Shown here one piece after another: positions 26,001-36,002 of a stretch of 64,000 bases of DNA. Position numbers and translations under genes: made by a program. The notes beneath the pieces are model-generated. The model was given only the letters and a program-made list of their open reading frames with translations. It was not told where the DNA came from and did not search any database. The stretch comes from Pogostemon cablin (Eukaryota > Streptophyta > Magnoliopsida > Lamiales > Lamiaceae). The stretch is from the NCBI GenBank assembly GCA_023678885.1, contig CM043002.1, positions 1,630,022 to 1,694,021 of the forward strand, read 5' to 3'. Every line of letters begins with the position of its first letter. Position 1 is the first letter of the stretch.

Positions 26001-26140
26001 AAGTATTGCGAGTAACTAACTATGAATACATGTAACGAATTAGAATATCTAAGCGTATGTATACACATATTAATTGATTAAACGTACCCCTTCTCCTGCA
26101 ATTCATTGAACAGAACAGGATCGTCTTCTTTCACAACCAT
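11059..26140 (-). CDS. NRPC2: DNA-directed RNA polymerase III subunit 2 (37 coding exons, one internal TAG)
   Basis: Second-largest catalytic subunit of nuclear RNA polymerase III, which makes tRNAs and 5S rRNA. Coding exons, 5' to 3': 26140-26088, 25934-25853, 25144-25023, 24903-24811, 23711-23639, 23516-23426, 23283-23231, 23054-22990, 22663-22558, 22463-22353, 21749-21690, 20809-20774, 20647-20597, 20478-20380, 19849-19790, 19707-19618, 18880-18779, 18632-18522, 18439-18323, 17311-17195, 17015-16935, 16575-16471, 16396-16316, 16234-16103, 16017-15973, 14994-14917, 14846-14707, 14616-14526, 14166-14042, 13964-13829, 13732-13602, 13234-13109, 13013-12958, 12502-12432, 11725-11537, 11483-11355, 11109-11059. 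They sum to 3,459 nt (1,152 residues), close to the usual plant length. Seen: CDTPEGESCG (exon 19), GAGQNATVAVMSYSGYDIED (27), GDKFSSRHGQKG (31), GLRVGEMERDC (35) and a C-x2-C...C-x2-C zinc ribbon (36). These spellings fit Pol III rather than Pol II or IV/V. Codon 283 (22355-22353) is TAG where homologues have Glu; every other junction stays in frame. Intron 25 has a GC donor. A leader-exon ATG at 26633 could give a longer N-terminus. Confidence 0.93.
14995..15972 (-). other. NRPC2 intron 25 with GC-AG borders
   Basis: The intron begins CAG|GCAAGT after exon 16017-15973 and ends TTGCAG before 14994. The GC donor is otherwise a perfect match to the plant consensus, and the joined reading frame runs through the conserved ...AYNQ / L-x-RMDTL stretch. 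The intron also holds a run of about a dozen cytosines near 15601. The open reading frame at 15368-15556 inside it has no recognisable similarity. Confidence 0.8.
20930..21460. repeat. Tandem duplication in NRPC2 intron 11
   Basis: The stretch containing 'atatgccatatatct', 'gcattaagtcctc', 'acaccgcatgattgatcaa' and 'gagcaatac' (about 20965-21130) is repeated at about 21250-21420 with substitutions. The second copy also has a short internal duplication of 'ctccagaatgagcaatactg'. Intronic and non-coding. Confidence 0.7.
21975..22124 (-). other. 50-codon ORF in NRPC2 intron 10, function unknown
   Basis: An ATG-to-TGA frame of 49 residues lies wholly in intron 10. Its composition looks protein-like, with segments such as VEYACPILEAAEAKG and FFRELLHKVFIDLYDQ, unlike the AT-rich intron around it. 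I do not recognise the family. It could be a captured exon or retro-copied gene fragment, a small intronic gene, or chance. No splice junction places it in the NRPC2 frame. Confidence 0.3.
22801..22895. mobile_element. Truncated Stowaway end in NRPC2 intron 8
   Basis: Begins tactccctccatcccatttt, the Stowaway terminal motif, but no matching inverted end is found within the intron (22664-22989). It is a solo or decayed terminus. Confidence 0.5.
24395..24530. repeat. Short tandem duplication in NRPC2 intron 4
   Basis: 'ttcttcctcatttctccttcgttcatgtttcat' type sequence near 24400-24440 recurs near 24490-24525 with few changes, giving a unit of about 85 bp. Non-coding. Confidence 0.6.
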
Positions 26141-26577
26141 TTTGCAATTACTAATATTCAGATTATTTGAGTGCCCGATCTCCACCTTGCCGAGAGTTGG
26201 GATGTTACTAAGCTCTCTCCTTCTACAGGTGTCTTCTTCTTCACTTTTTACTCCTTTTTGTGGCTTACAACAGATACAAGACCATGAAGACTCGTGGACA
26301 CAGCTAAAACACTCCAACAATCACTCCAGCAATGATTCCTCAGGTGTGGGGAATCACAACACCTTTTACTGAATTTCAGAAATCTTTCACGGAAAGCATT
26401 CAGTGAACAGTCCGTCACTACAACAACTGAGAACAGGTTGAGCAAATAAACGTCTAATAGATTCCTCTAAAAACAATCAAAAATCTGCGAAATGATTTCA
26501 TAAAATGCTTAAGATAAATGAGATACAGAATAAACTGTATGTAATGATACATCAAGTAGTAAGGAGTGAGATATTAC

Positions 26578-26690
26578 CAGAAATTGAAGGCTGGTTGATT
26601 GGGCGCAGCAGGCGGAGATGAAAAGCCGACCATGGAAGAAAGAGAGCGCGAATTCGAAGGGACTGAGGGCTGTTTAGCGGAAGGGGTTTA
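26578..26690 (-). other. Probable NRPC2 5' leader exon
   Basis: A transcript leader is inferred between the telo-box and the donor TTTCTG|GTAATA at 26577. It contains an ATG at 26633-26631 opening a frame of 18 codons to the donor. Skipping to the acceptor GCTTAG|TAACATCC near 26205 would keep this frame open into the main CDS and add an N-terminal extension of roughly 40 residues. Splicing to an upstream acceptor would leave it as an upstream ORF. The sequence alone does not decide. Confidence 0.45.
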
Positions 26691-26698
26691 GGGTTTAG
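26683..26698 (-). promoter_or_regulatory. Telo-box in NRPC2 promoter
   Basis: The minus strand reads CTAAACCCTAAACCCC. AAACCCTAA telo-boxes are a known promoter element of plant ribosomal-protein, translation and cell-growth genes, bound by TRB/Pur-alpha proteins. The position near the inferred transcription start of a Pol III subunit gene fits growth-coordinated expression. Confidence 0.6.
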
Positions 26699-26699
26699 C

Positions 26700-27224
26700 A
26701 ATAACTGTTGATAATAATTCATTAATTACAGCTTGATTTGAATTCTTTATGGAATGTTAATGGTATCGTGAACAGTGGAATTGAAACTGATTTGATTTGA
26801 ATTCTTTAATGGAATGTTAATGGTACAGCTTACAGTGGAATTGAGATTTCAAATTTCGGAATGATAATGGAAATCATTTACGAGAACAATGGTAATGGTA
26901 ATGGTAATGGAAATAAAATTGATGGGAGGAGTGGTGTATATTAATGGGAATTATTGAGGATTTTGAATTCTCATTACCTCTAATGAAGAACGATAATCAA
27001 TACTATTTCATTCTTATACCCATTACTTTTTAGTACATTAAATATTATTTTCAAATTAATAAATTAATTAATCTTGTGAAAAAAATATTAATTAATCTTC
27101 AAATGTAAATTTTTATATAATAAAAATTAAATTTTCAAAAATCAAATTTACATGTCAAACCATTCACTCCATTACTTTAATATTGATAATATATTGTATT
27201 GGTGGTAATACATATTAGGCAAAG
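26700..27224. other. Intergenic spacer upstream of NRPC2
   Basis: Contains a short duplication of 'tgatttgaattctttaatggaatgttaatggta' type sequence (about 26730-26830) and a GGTAAT run near 26890. No gene seen. Confidence 0.5.
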
Positions 27225-27282
27225 TCTACTGTGCGTCTGGGTACACGGATTTAGATCTGTGTGCCCGGATCCAACCCTACCC

Positions 27283-28400
27283 ACCTAAGAACCCGACCTG
27301 AAGTATATTAGCAAAAAGTGCCCTAAATTTTCATTTCACGCTGCTTCATTCTCCCACCTCCACCTCTCTCATCCTTCTATCTCACGCAACCATAAAAATT
27401 TGGCCTTACCAACAATCGGCTACGACAACAACGGCGGTGCAAGAATCAATAATTGGTCAGTCCAAGGATGGGAACACTGCAATGGCGACAAAAAACGAGG
27501 CAGCAACATAGAGAGAAGGTACACAACATTTAATTCCTTCATTTCTTTTGATTTTTTTCCACAATCTCTCTCTCTCTTCGTAATTTCTTTACTATTCGTC
27601 TAGTTTTGTCAATTTCTTCCCTTTTTTAGAATCTCACCTCCTTAATCTTCATTCATCGTCTAGTTTTGTCAATTTTTTCCCATTTTTTAGAATCTCACCT
27701 CCTTAATCTTCATTCATCGATTTTTTTAGCAATGTTATGAAGCTTGTTTCAGTTAAAGTAAGAATTGAACACTCTCATTGTGTTCATTTATATCCGCATT
27801 TTAATTTTATGTTTCTTAATTATTAAGGTTTCACAAATTTTCTTATATACATGTTTAATGATTTTAATAATTAGGGTATTATAGTATGAAATTACATTGC
27901 ATGTGAAATTGTTGTTTTGCCTCTGTTTAAATATAGGTTGACATATGTTGGTATGTCATGATATTTTATATTTTCCACTGGTTGTGCTATCTTTCTTATT
28001 TGTAGGCTTAAGATTCAGTTATGGCTTTACAATGGAAAATATAGTTTATCAAGTTGTTGCTGGTTTTTTTATTTGATACAGTGTCCATTTGATCAAATTG
28101 TGCTCTAATACGTGGGGGTGGATTGCTTTTCCCTAATTTATTAGTGGATTTGACCTTTTCAGCTATCCCGATATTGTTAAACAGGTTACTTCAATCACCA
28201 TTGGACCTAGTGTTGATGTTGAAGTCACTATTGCTGATTCTTAAACATTTGAATGTTGGTGTATTGCTAAACTTGCTGGTAAAAAATAAGAAATTCAATT
28301 ATTGATGCTTGAGCTTGCTTCTTAAGAATAAGAAATGCAACTATTGATGCTTGAACTTGTACACACCTCTTGCATGAAATGTTAAGTTATATGAAAGGTT
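27283..28400. other. Left interior of the MULE-like region, no gene supported
   Basis: Contains a duplicated 'tctagttttgtcaatttcttccc...ttaatcttcattcatcg' segment (27598-27660 and 27658-27720). Open frames are short and unlike known proteins. Confidence 0.4.
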
Positions 28401-28439
28401 ATGTTTTAGTAATTGGAGTGTTTTTCTTTTTCATATATA

Positions 28440-29290
28440 CCGTTGCTCTTTTATTATATCTACGGTTACTCCCAATTCGAATAATGTTTTAGTCTCAACT
28501 TATATGAACCTTAACCTTTTCTCTTAAGTTAAGGTAAATGAATTGGATTGTTAATGACCATATTACTCTTTAAGTATACGAGAGGTCACTATTTTGTTAT
28601 ATTAACCGAAAACTCTCAAGTTAAATGAAGCGTTAATATCAACTTATGCATTTGATTAACTGTAATGAGTAATAGGTGATAAAGACTTTTTGAACATCAT
28701 AATCAAACATTTGATTTTGAATGTATTGTACATGCCTGAAGACTTGAATGTAATGACATCCTTGAGAAAAAAGCTGTTTGAAATGATTGGTGGCCTTACT
28801 AGACTAAGGGGGATTGTGTTTGACATACATCATATATGCAACAAATAGGATTTTGTAATGCTAGATAGTTATAATCTTCATTTTCCATTTGTTTTAGTTA
28901 GTTGTTGTGCAATATCGTGGTTGTAATAGACATAGTACAATTATATATTTGATTTCAAATACATTAGGTGGTTATGGTGTGGATTCAAGACCAGACGTCG
29001 AAATTGTAATTATATAGCATAATGGAGTCCGATTTTGATGGTTCCATTCCCTGCCAATTAAGTGTTTCTCTCTTTTAATATGAATTTTCGCTCTCAAGTT
29101 AAGATTCATGAAGTGTTACATTTCAATTAATATAAGTGTTACACTTCATGTATACGAGGTGTTATTCTTTTGTGATATGAACTATTACTCCCAAGTTGAA
29201 TAAAGTGTTACTCTTGAATACTCTTTTGTTAAATGAATTGTTACTCTCAAGTTGAATAAAGTATTACTCTTTAGTTATATAAAAGGTATT
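28440..29290. repeat. Dispersed 'GTTACTCTCAAGTT' repeats
   Basis: Irregularly spaced copies of 'ttactctcaagttgaataaagtg' and variants, clustered at 28445-28640 and 29085-29280. Non-coding sub-terminal repeat of the MULE-like region. Confidence 0.55.
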
Positions 29291-29725
29291 GTGAAGTGGT
29301 GAAAATAGTATATTGCGTATGAGTAAAGGGTACATTATTAATGAGTAAAGAGTACATTTTTTGTCATGCAAAAGGTATACTGGTCGTGTAAATTGTATGA
29401 GGTTGCAAAGGGTATATTGTGGTCATGTAATATCTATGGAATTTCAAATGGTATGTTGTTAATTAGTAAAGAATACATTGTTTATGAGTAAAGGGTATAT
29501 TGTATGTCATACAAAATGTATAGTGATCATGTAAATTGTATTAAGCTGCAAAGGGTACATTGTTGATGGGTAAAAGGTACATTGTTGACTAATAAAGGGT
29601 ACATTGTTTGGCATGCAAAGGGTGTAGTGGTCATGTAAATTGTATGAAGTTGCAAAGGGTATATTATTGATTAGTAAATGGTACATTTTTAATGAGTAAA
29701 GGGTGCATTGTTTGTCGTGTAAAGT
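29290..29725. repeat. 'GTAAAGGGTACATTG' minisatellite, left array
   Basis: A dozen or so diverged units of 'gagtaaagggtacattgtt' and 'catgcaaagggtatag' follow one another. The same family, in the same orientation, forms a second array at 48485-48930. In the host element before retroelement insertion the two arrays flank the FAR1-like fragment closely. Confidence 0.75.
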
Positions 29726-30029
29726 GTGTGGATTTTAGAACTTTGTTATTGATGGTGTTTCAAGTTAATGTTGTAAATGTATAATAATAGCATGGTGCAA
29801 AGAGTATGTACTAAAGGATATAACAAGTTATCTAATACTTGAATTTCACAATGTGTTTTCAATAAAACCATTTCATAATTATACAATAGAAATAAAAAAA
29901 AATATATATATATTAAATCATCAAAATCTATCACAATATTTGATCTATTACATCATTAAAGTAAACGAGTATTTGGAGTTTTAGATCTAAATTCATTTGC
30001 TAACTCTAAAGTTTTTCACTTACTTCTTT

Positions 30030-30219
30030 TTCTTTTTTCGAAGTGGCCCTTTATCCTCTTCTTCCTCACTTTTGTAACTTAATTAACTGGATCCAAAATA
30101 ATATTAGATAAATTCTTATTTTGGACAACTTGTTTTGATTGTGCTGAAGAATTTGCTGAATTTACCAAAGCATCAATAAACAACAAATCTCTTGCATATG
30201 CATCATATATACTTCCTTG
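30030..30219 (-). pseudogene. FAR1-like transposase, C-terminal remnant
   Basis: Read on the minus strand, this segment gives YDAYARDLLFIDALVNSANS..., then a TAA, then VTKVRKKRIKGHFEKRKR. A basic tail after a 'DP-x-x-VTK' type junction is usual at the C-terminus of FAR1/FRS-type MULE-derived proteins. It continues the fragment at 48036-48440, from which it is separated by the 17.8 kb retroelement; the two do not join in one frame, so a 1 nt shift is also present. Dead gene. Confidence 0.6.
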
Positions 30220-31696
30220 TGATGAATGATATTTTTACCCAAATTTTAGTGTCTTTTTATATCCGTTTTCGTATTATTTTATCTATATTTATGTGTTATT
30301 TAGTTGTGTTTTGTGTTTTTATGGAAATGTGTGAGAATGAGCTTAAACGTATGCAAAACAGGTGAAAATGGAGCAAAAGGGGAGATGAAATTGAAGATCC
30401 AAGGAAGGCGTTAAAAACTCGATCGAATTTTTAGAAATTCGGTTAAGTTTCTCGTACAGTGTTATTTGCATTAAAACTCGGTCGAGTTTCTCTTACAGAC
30501 AGATTTGGAAACATGGGAAAAATCACAGAAATTCAACCGAATTTGAGAAACTCGATCAAATTTTTGGGTAAAATTCCAGCTGTCAAGTATGATTTCAAGG
30601 TTTTCCAAGGGGTATAAATACCCCCCAATTTCAACATTCCAAAAGAAGATTCGAAGGGTTTCACCCCTGCACCTACATCACAAACCATTTCCTCCATTTT
30701 ACACCATCATCTTCATCCATTCACCATCCATTCCATCTATCTTCATCTACTATCAAAATCAACATCCATTTGAGGGAAAGAAGCAAGGAAGAGAGGAGAA
30801 TTGCAAAGGGAATAAGAAAATCACCATTGGAGCCATCCAAGTGAGTTTTCATATACACTTTGTATTGAAACCATATTGTTCATCATGTTTTGTAAGGAAT
30901 TTAATGTCTATGTTGATTTCCTTTTGAATATGGTATGCTAATCTCCCTTGTCAGATTAGCAACATGAGAGTTGTTGGATAATTTTGGGATTTATGTATTT
31001 AAATTCATATGTTGATTAGGTTAATTGATTTTCTATCATTGATGCTTTAAATTTTGATGCTTATGATGATTTGTGTGGTTTGTTGTTTTATACATGTGAT
31101 TAGATTGAGAAATCAATTGCATATTTAGGATAATTAATTGAATCAGTTTGTCATACACCTCATGTGCATTATAGATCTTAAAGAGATAAAGATGTCCTTT
31201 AGGATTTAGAACCCTTTGATAGGACATTCGATTGGTTTGATCGAGAGGTTTATTAATCGTGTGAAGGGACTCTCATTTCAAGCTTAGTACCTAGTTGGAA
31301 TTATTTGTGTGAGAACCAATTCATTGAGCTATTTGAGATTTATATCCTATCCATCTCGAGAGAGAGTTTAGGTGAACTTAGTGTTGACCCTTAGTCTTAT
31401 ACTCATGATTCATATGAATTTGATGCATTTATCCTATGATTACCACTTCTTATATGTTGTTAATCTCACTTTTACTTAACTTGGAAAATCACTCTTCATT
31501 TATCTATCTTGTTTGTTGATCATTGCTTGCTTGCTTGCTTTGATTGATTTTATTTACTTATTTGAACAACCTATCAATTGATAATTCGTCTCTATAAAAT
31601 TACAAGAAACGTGATATCGCTTAAGCTCTAGTTCCTTCCTCCCTGTGGTTCGATAAATTCTTGAATTGGTCATCCCAACTATAAAATGGCTAATCA
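30220..31696 (+). repeat. Left (5') LTR of the Athila-like element
   Basis: Starts tgatgaatgatatttttacc and ends aaaatggctaatca. It aligns throughout with 46604-48030, apart from substitutions and a deletion of a few dozen bases in the right copy near 47430. A TATA box (tataaata) lies at 30613-30620. The 112-codon open frame at 30589 is part of the LTR. Confidence 0.9.
30613..30620 (+). promoter_or_regulatory. LTR TATA box
   Basis: 'ggggtataaatacccc' in the LTR, repeated at 47011-47018 in the right LTR. It marks the likely U3/R boundary of the Athila-like element. Confidence 0.7.
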
Positions 31697-31698
31697 AA

Positions 31699-31716
31699 TG
31701 ACGTTGTTGCGGGGGA
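31699..31716 (+). other. Primer-binding site, tRNA-Asp type (degenerate)
   Basis: 'tgacgttgttgcggggga' begins two bases after the LTR. It differs at a few positions from the site complementary to the 3' end of plant tRNA-Asp that is usual for Athila-type elements. Confidence 0.7.
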
Positions 31717-31840
31717 GGCAACGGTTGCTAGTAGCTTGAAGAAGGATCGTTTTGAGTAATCTTACTAGAGACATTTTTATTTTTGTTATTTGTATTTTCT
31801 TTTGAAAACTTTGTTCTAACTTCTCTTATTTTTAAGGTGT

Positions 31841-33170
31841 ATGCAAACAAGGTCAAAATGGAAACAAGTTGAACCTATTTATTTAGAGATTGAACACACT
31901 TTTCGGAGAAGGAGAAAGGAGAACAAAACCAAAAAGAGTAATCAAATGGAGTACAATCAAGATGATGAATGTGTTGAGGTTAAGTATAATGGGGAAGGTG
32001 TGCAAGAAAACACACAAGCACCCCCACTATTACTCCGGGTATGTGCAACATATGGGATGAGCTTGCACAAATATTCTTGAACAAGTATTTTCCACCTTCT
32101 AAGATACTTCAAATGAAGAGCTTGATTACTCAATTAAAGCAAATGTCTCAAGAAAGTTTTTATGAAGCGTGGGAAAGGTTTAAGGATATTATTCATAAGT
32201 GTCCACAACATGGATTCCCGGAGAATCAACAAGTTGGATTTTTCTATCAAGGATTAGTGAATGGTCAAATAATACTTGTTGATGCTTCGGCGGTTGGATC
32301 CGTACTTGGAGTGACTCCGTAAAGGGCAATAAGGATTTTTGATGAGATTGCTATAAATGTTTACCAATGGCTATCGGAGAGAGCAAGTGGATGCTATGGG
32401 TTTGAGAGTTTTGATTAAGAGCAACAATTTAGTGTGAAGAGTGCTAGTTTGAGACAAGTATGCCAAGTATTGAGATGATAGCGGAGAAGATCATGAGACA
32501 AATGAGCTTGAACCAAGGTGTGAACAATCAATGAGTTAATATGGTTGAAGGCCAAATTGATCAGGGTGTGATTCCTTCGAATATGGTGAGTGGGGAACAA
32601 TGGTCTATGTCAATACCACGAGTAGAAGATGTGCAATACATGCAAGGAAGAAACTACAAAGGGAATTACCAAAATAATTTTCAAGGTAGTAATCAAAGAA
32701 ACTACCCACCGAGACAAGGAGGCTTCACAAATTAAGGTGAAGGAAGTTCCTACCCTCAACAAAGGAGAAATGAAAACTTTTCTTACTCCAATTCGAACAA
32801 TGCGGTTGCTTATCCTTCAGGATATCAACCGGGAGCTAAGGCACCGAACAATGAAGTAAAAGCATCGATTGATGAGCTACTTGAAAAATTGATAGCATCG
32901 AACCAAGCTTGAGATGAGGCGTTGAAAAAGGCCGAAGAAGCAAATGAGAAGAGACTCAAAGCCTTGGAGTATAATGTTGGACAAATTGCAAATACTTTGA
33001 CTGCTCAACAAAAAGGAAAGTTTCCGGCCATACCCGAGGTTAATCCGAAAGCTCAATGTTTGTTTTTTGATATGGAAGAGGAACAAAATGATGAAGAAGG
33101 GTTGGTGGAATGTAAGGTTGGTGAAGAAATTGAAGAGATAATTAAGAAAGAAGAGAAGGGGCCTAAATAG
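31841..33170 (+). pseudogene. gag remnant of the Athila-like element
   Basis: The open frame 31841-32080 gives the N-terminal part. A frameshift near 32040 leads into 32041-32322 with IWDELAQIFLNKYFPPSK, then YEAWERFKDIIHKCPQHGFP, the plant Gypsy gag signature. Further stops break the rest (32541-32735 and 32922-33170). The N-terminal part is much shorter than usual before the WDELA motif, suggesting an internal deletion. Capsid-type structural protein of the retroelement, no longer functional. Confidence 0.8.
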
Positions 33171-33290
33171 ATACTTAAGTGGAAAATGGTGCAAGAGGAA
33201 AAGAAAGTGGAGGAGAAGGTTAAAGAATAGGGGTAAAAACGTGACTATTGGGGTATTCCGACTACTCCATTCTCTATCCCCTATCCACAA

Positions 33291-33980
33291 ATGTTTATAA
33301 AGGAGGATAAGAAAAAGGAGTTTGAAGAGCATGTCATATCTCTTAAGAAAAAGTATGAGAAGGAAAAGAAAAAAGAGCTACCCGAAGCGAATGAATCGGT
33401 GCATAAGGAGAGGCCTACAAAAGTTGGTGATCTGGGAAAGTTCATAATTTCGTGTGTTTTTGAAGGAAAAGAAACCCTTGATGCATTGTGTGACTTGGGG
33501 GCGAGCGTCAATGTGATGTCTCACACTACTTTTAAAAACCTTAAAATTGGAAAGCTCAAGTCTATGACTATCCGTCTTGAAGTGATAAATAGAGAAGTTG
33601 TGAAGCCACTAGGGATTGTGGAAAACGTGGAGGTGAAAGTGAAGGGACTAGCTTTCCCGGTTGATTTCATGGTGTTAGAAGTGAAGGCGGATCCTCGAAT
33701 TCCACTAATTTTGGGAAGGCAATTTCTAGCTACGGGAAGAACAAAAATTGATGTTGGAATAGAAAAATTATCTTTGAGCTCGAAAGGAAAAAGTGTTACA
33801 TCCTTATGTAACAAAGAAAAGGGAATCAAGTCTCATTTAATGCCTGCGGATGATCTTATGGATCATGACTCGATTCTCTTTGACAATTTAAATACATTTC
33901 TTCATAATTATATAAAATTGTCAAATTCTAACTTGTCTTTTTTTGATGTTAATAGGATGAAAGTTATGGAGCTTGATTAG
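33291..33980 (+). CDS. Retroelement aspartic protease region
   Basis: Open frame of 229 residues. CDLGASVNVMSHTTF near residues 66-80 is the retropepsin active-site region, in the DLGAS form usual for Athila-type elements. It is followed by PLGIVENVEVKVKG and LILGRQFLATGRTKIDVG, the expected flap and helix. The N-terminus is a charged linker rich in K and E that joins gag. It would cut the polyprotein of the element. The frame ends at 33980, then runs on as a decayed tail to about 34150 (EDLLDDDLILVSKNGEVEL). No polymerase follows. Confidence 0.85.
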   Translation: MFIKEDKKKEFEEHVISLKKKYEKEKKKELPEANESVHKERPTKVGDLGKFIISCVFEGKETLDALCDLGASVNVMSHTTFKNLKIGKLKSMTIRLEVINREVVKPLGIVENVEVKVKGLAFPVDFMVLEVKADPRIPLILGRQFLATGRTKIDVGIEKLSLSSKGKSVTSLCNKEKGIKSHLMPADDLMDHDSILFDNLNTFLHNYIKLSNSNLSFFDVNRMKVMELD

Positions 33981-34150
33981 AAAATAGACAAAGGAGGAAG
34001 AGAAAGTCCTCTAGAAGATCTTCTTGATGATGACTTGATACTTGTAAGCAAGAATGGTGAAGTTGAGCTAGTAGACAAGAAAAAGGCCAAGCAAATCTTC
34101 AAAGTGAGGATGCGAGGAGAGAGTGTGGTGGACCAACATTTAGTCCAATG

Positions 34151-36002
34151 ATCGTAAAATTCCATCCAGCTTGAAGATGTTAAACTTAGCGCTAAATGGG
34201 AGGCAACCCATTCTTTTTATTTTGATGCTTGTTTTGTTGTATTTTGGTCTTGTATGTGGATTGAGCTTGTGAGAAAAATGTGTATTAAAGAAAAGAGAAG
34301 TGCTTCATGGATTCGAGTAAGCATGTCGCACCATTTTTTTGCAAACTTAATTCTCGACTCTTGTCTCGAGCTAAGTTTGGGGGGCTAGTGTGTGGTGGAT
34401 ATAACTCAATTTGTTGGATGCATATGCTTCTTCACAAGAAGATTGTTGATTGAAACTACAAGGGTAAGTCCCACCACTTTTTTGCAAACTTAATTCTCAA
34501 TTTGTTTCGATTTAAGTTTGGGGGGAGGGTGCGTGGTGTGACTCACCACTTGAGTGTGCGCGATATGATGATGATGAGAGGTCTTCTTGTAAAATTGACC
34601 TAATTTTAAAATTTTTCTCATGAGTTTTGGTTTGATTTTGGTCCGATTGGTGGTGTTGAAGTGTATGATAGTCCATATTTTTTAATAAAATTGTTGAGCT
34701 AATGGTTTTGATGAGTTGTTGAGAATGTATGAAGGGTAATGGAAGCACGAATTGAGCTCGGAGCTAACAACTTCTACTACCAAATGCCTATTGAGGGAGT
34801 TCACTCTATACTTTACCACTTCTATTTGCTTGACATGTTTTGATGTTGATTTGGATTGATGTAATTAGCATGTTACTTCGTATGTTATGTTTTGGGGATG
34901 TTTACTTTTCAATCAAAGGTTGGGATGTTTGTGAGCCTAATTGATCATGGATGATATGAATATATGCTTCATTGTCTATTGATGGATGGAATTTTTGTTG
35001 TTTTTGCATGTTTTGCGTTTTTAGTTGTTTCTTGTTTGTTGTGTCCTTATTTTATGTTTTGTGTGTTTTCTTATTCTTGTTTAGGGTCGTTTTGGTGGTT
35101 TGTTTTAGGGATGTCATGAGTCATTTTTGAATGTGAGTGATGACATGTTGTTGTGATAAGTGATGACAAATTATGATTAAGAATCTCTACACTTTCAAAT
35201 TGTGACATGTTTTATTTAACTTGTTTAATTTTGAAATGAATGTGGTGTAATAAGTTCCATAAGGTCCAATGCACAAGCTTGTGAGCATTTGAGCCTCAAC
35301 CGTGCATACATGGTTTTTCTTCATGAGTGAATCGATTGTGTTTGATAAGCTAGAACTTACTCAAGGACTATAGGAACGAGCCCAATTAGTGGAGATTAAT
35401 GATATGATCTAAGGTCATCCTTGTCATTTATAGTCATTGCCAAATATTTCCATATCATTAACATCATCCTTAGTCAACCACTTTGAGCCTATAAGCCTAT
35501 TTCTTGTGAATTTAGCACATTACAAGCCTTGATTACCCACATGAGCCTTATATATTTACTCATTTGTGTGAGTGATTGAGGAGATGGTAGCTAGAAAGGT
35601 TTGATAAGAAAGAAAAAGAAGAAAGGAAATGGTAAACAAGTAAAAATAATAATAAAAAGAGTACAAACAAGAATGAACATGCAACCTCAAAACAAGAAAA
35701 GAACAAAGTAACAAGATGCTCAAGAAAATAAAAGTTCAAAGAAAGGAAGCATACATCATAAAAGCTCAATCCAAGGAAAGTTGATGATTAGTCCTTGTAA
35801 TTAACAAAGATAAGAAAGGAAGAAAGAGAAGTGAAGAAGTTGAGGAAGTTGATCATCTCTTCGATTACTTACACCTGATTAGTCACTCGAATCCATAATT
35901 TTTCCTACCTTACCAAAGAGTCTATCATTACATCCTTAATTAAAAATCTTTTTGATCATTGATTGAAACTTTGGTGGTTTATGAATGTAGTCCACTAGTA
36001 AG
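34151..36002 (+). other. Non-coding 3' region of the Athila-like element
   Basis: Contains 'aaatgggaggcaacccat' near 34195 and two 'aagtttgggg' purine motifs (about 34371-34384 and 34513-34526), features usual downstream of the coding part of Athila elements. No polymerase, integrase or envelope-like frame is recognised. Confidence 0.6.

Noticed and set aside
29290..29725. Possible CRISPR-like spaced repeats
   Set aside because: Units are degenerate and contiguous in a plant genome; it is a minisatellite.
30589..30927. A 112-codon ORF, with a 109-codon near-copy at 46985-47314
   Set aside because: Both lie at the same place in the two LTRs of one element; the sequence is LTR leader, not a gene.
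32877..33332. 151-codon minus-strand ORF rich in Leu and Phe
   Set aside because: Antisense shadow of the Lys/Glu-rich linker of the Athila-like gag-protease.
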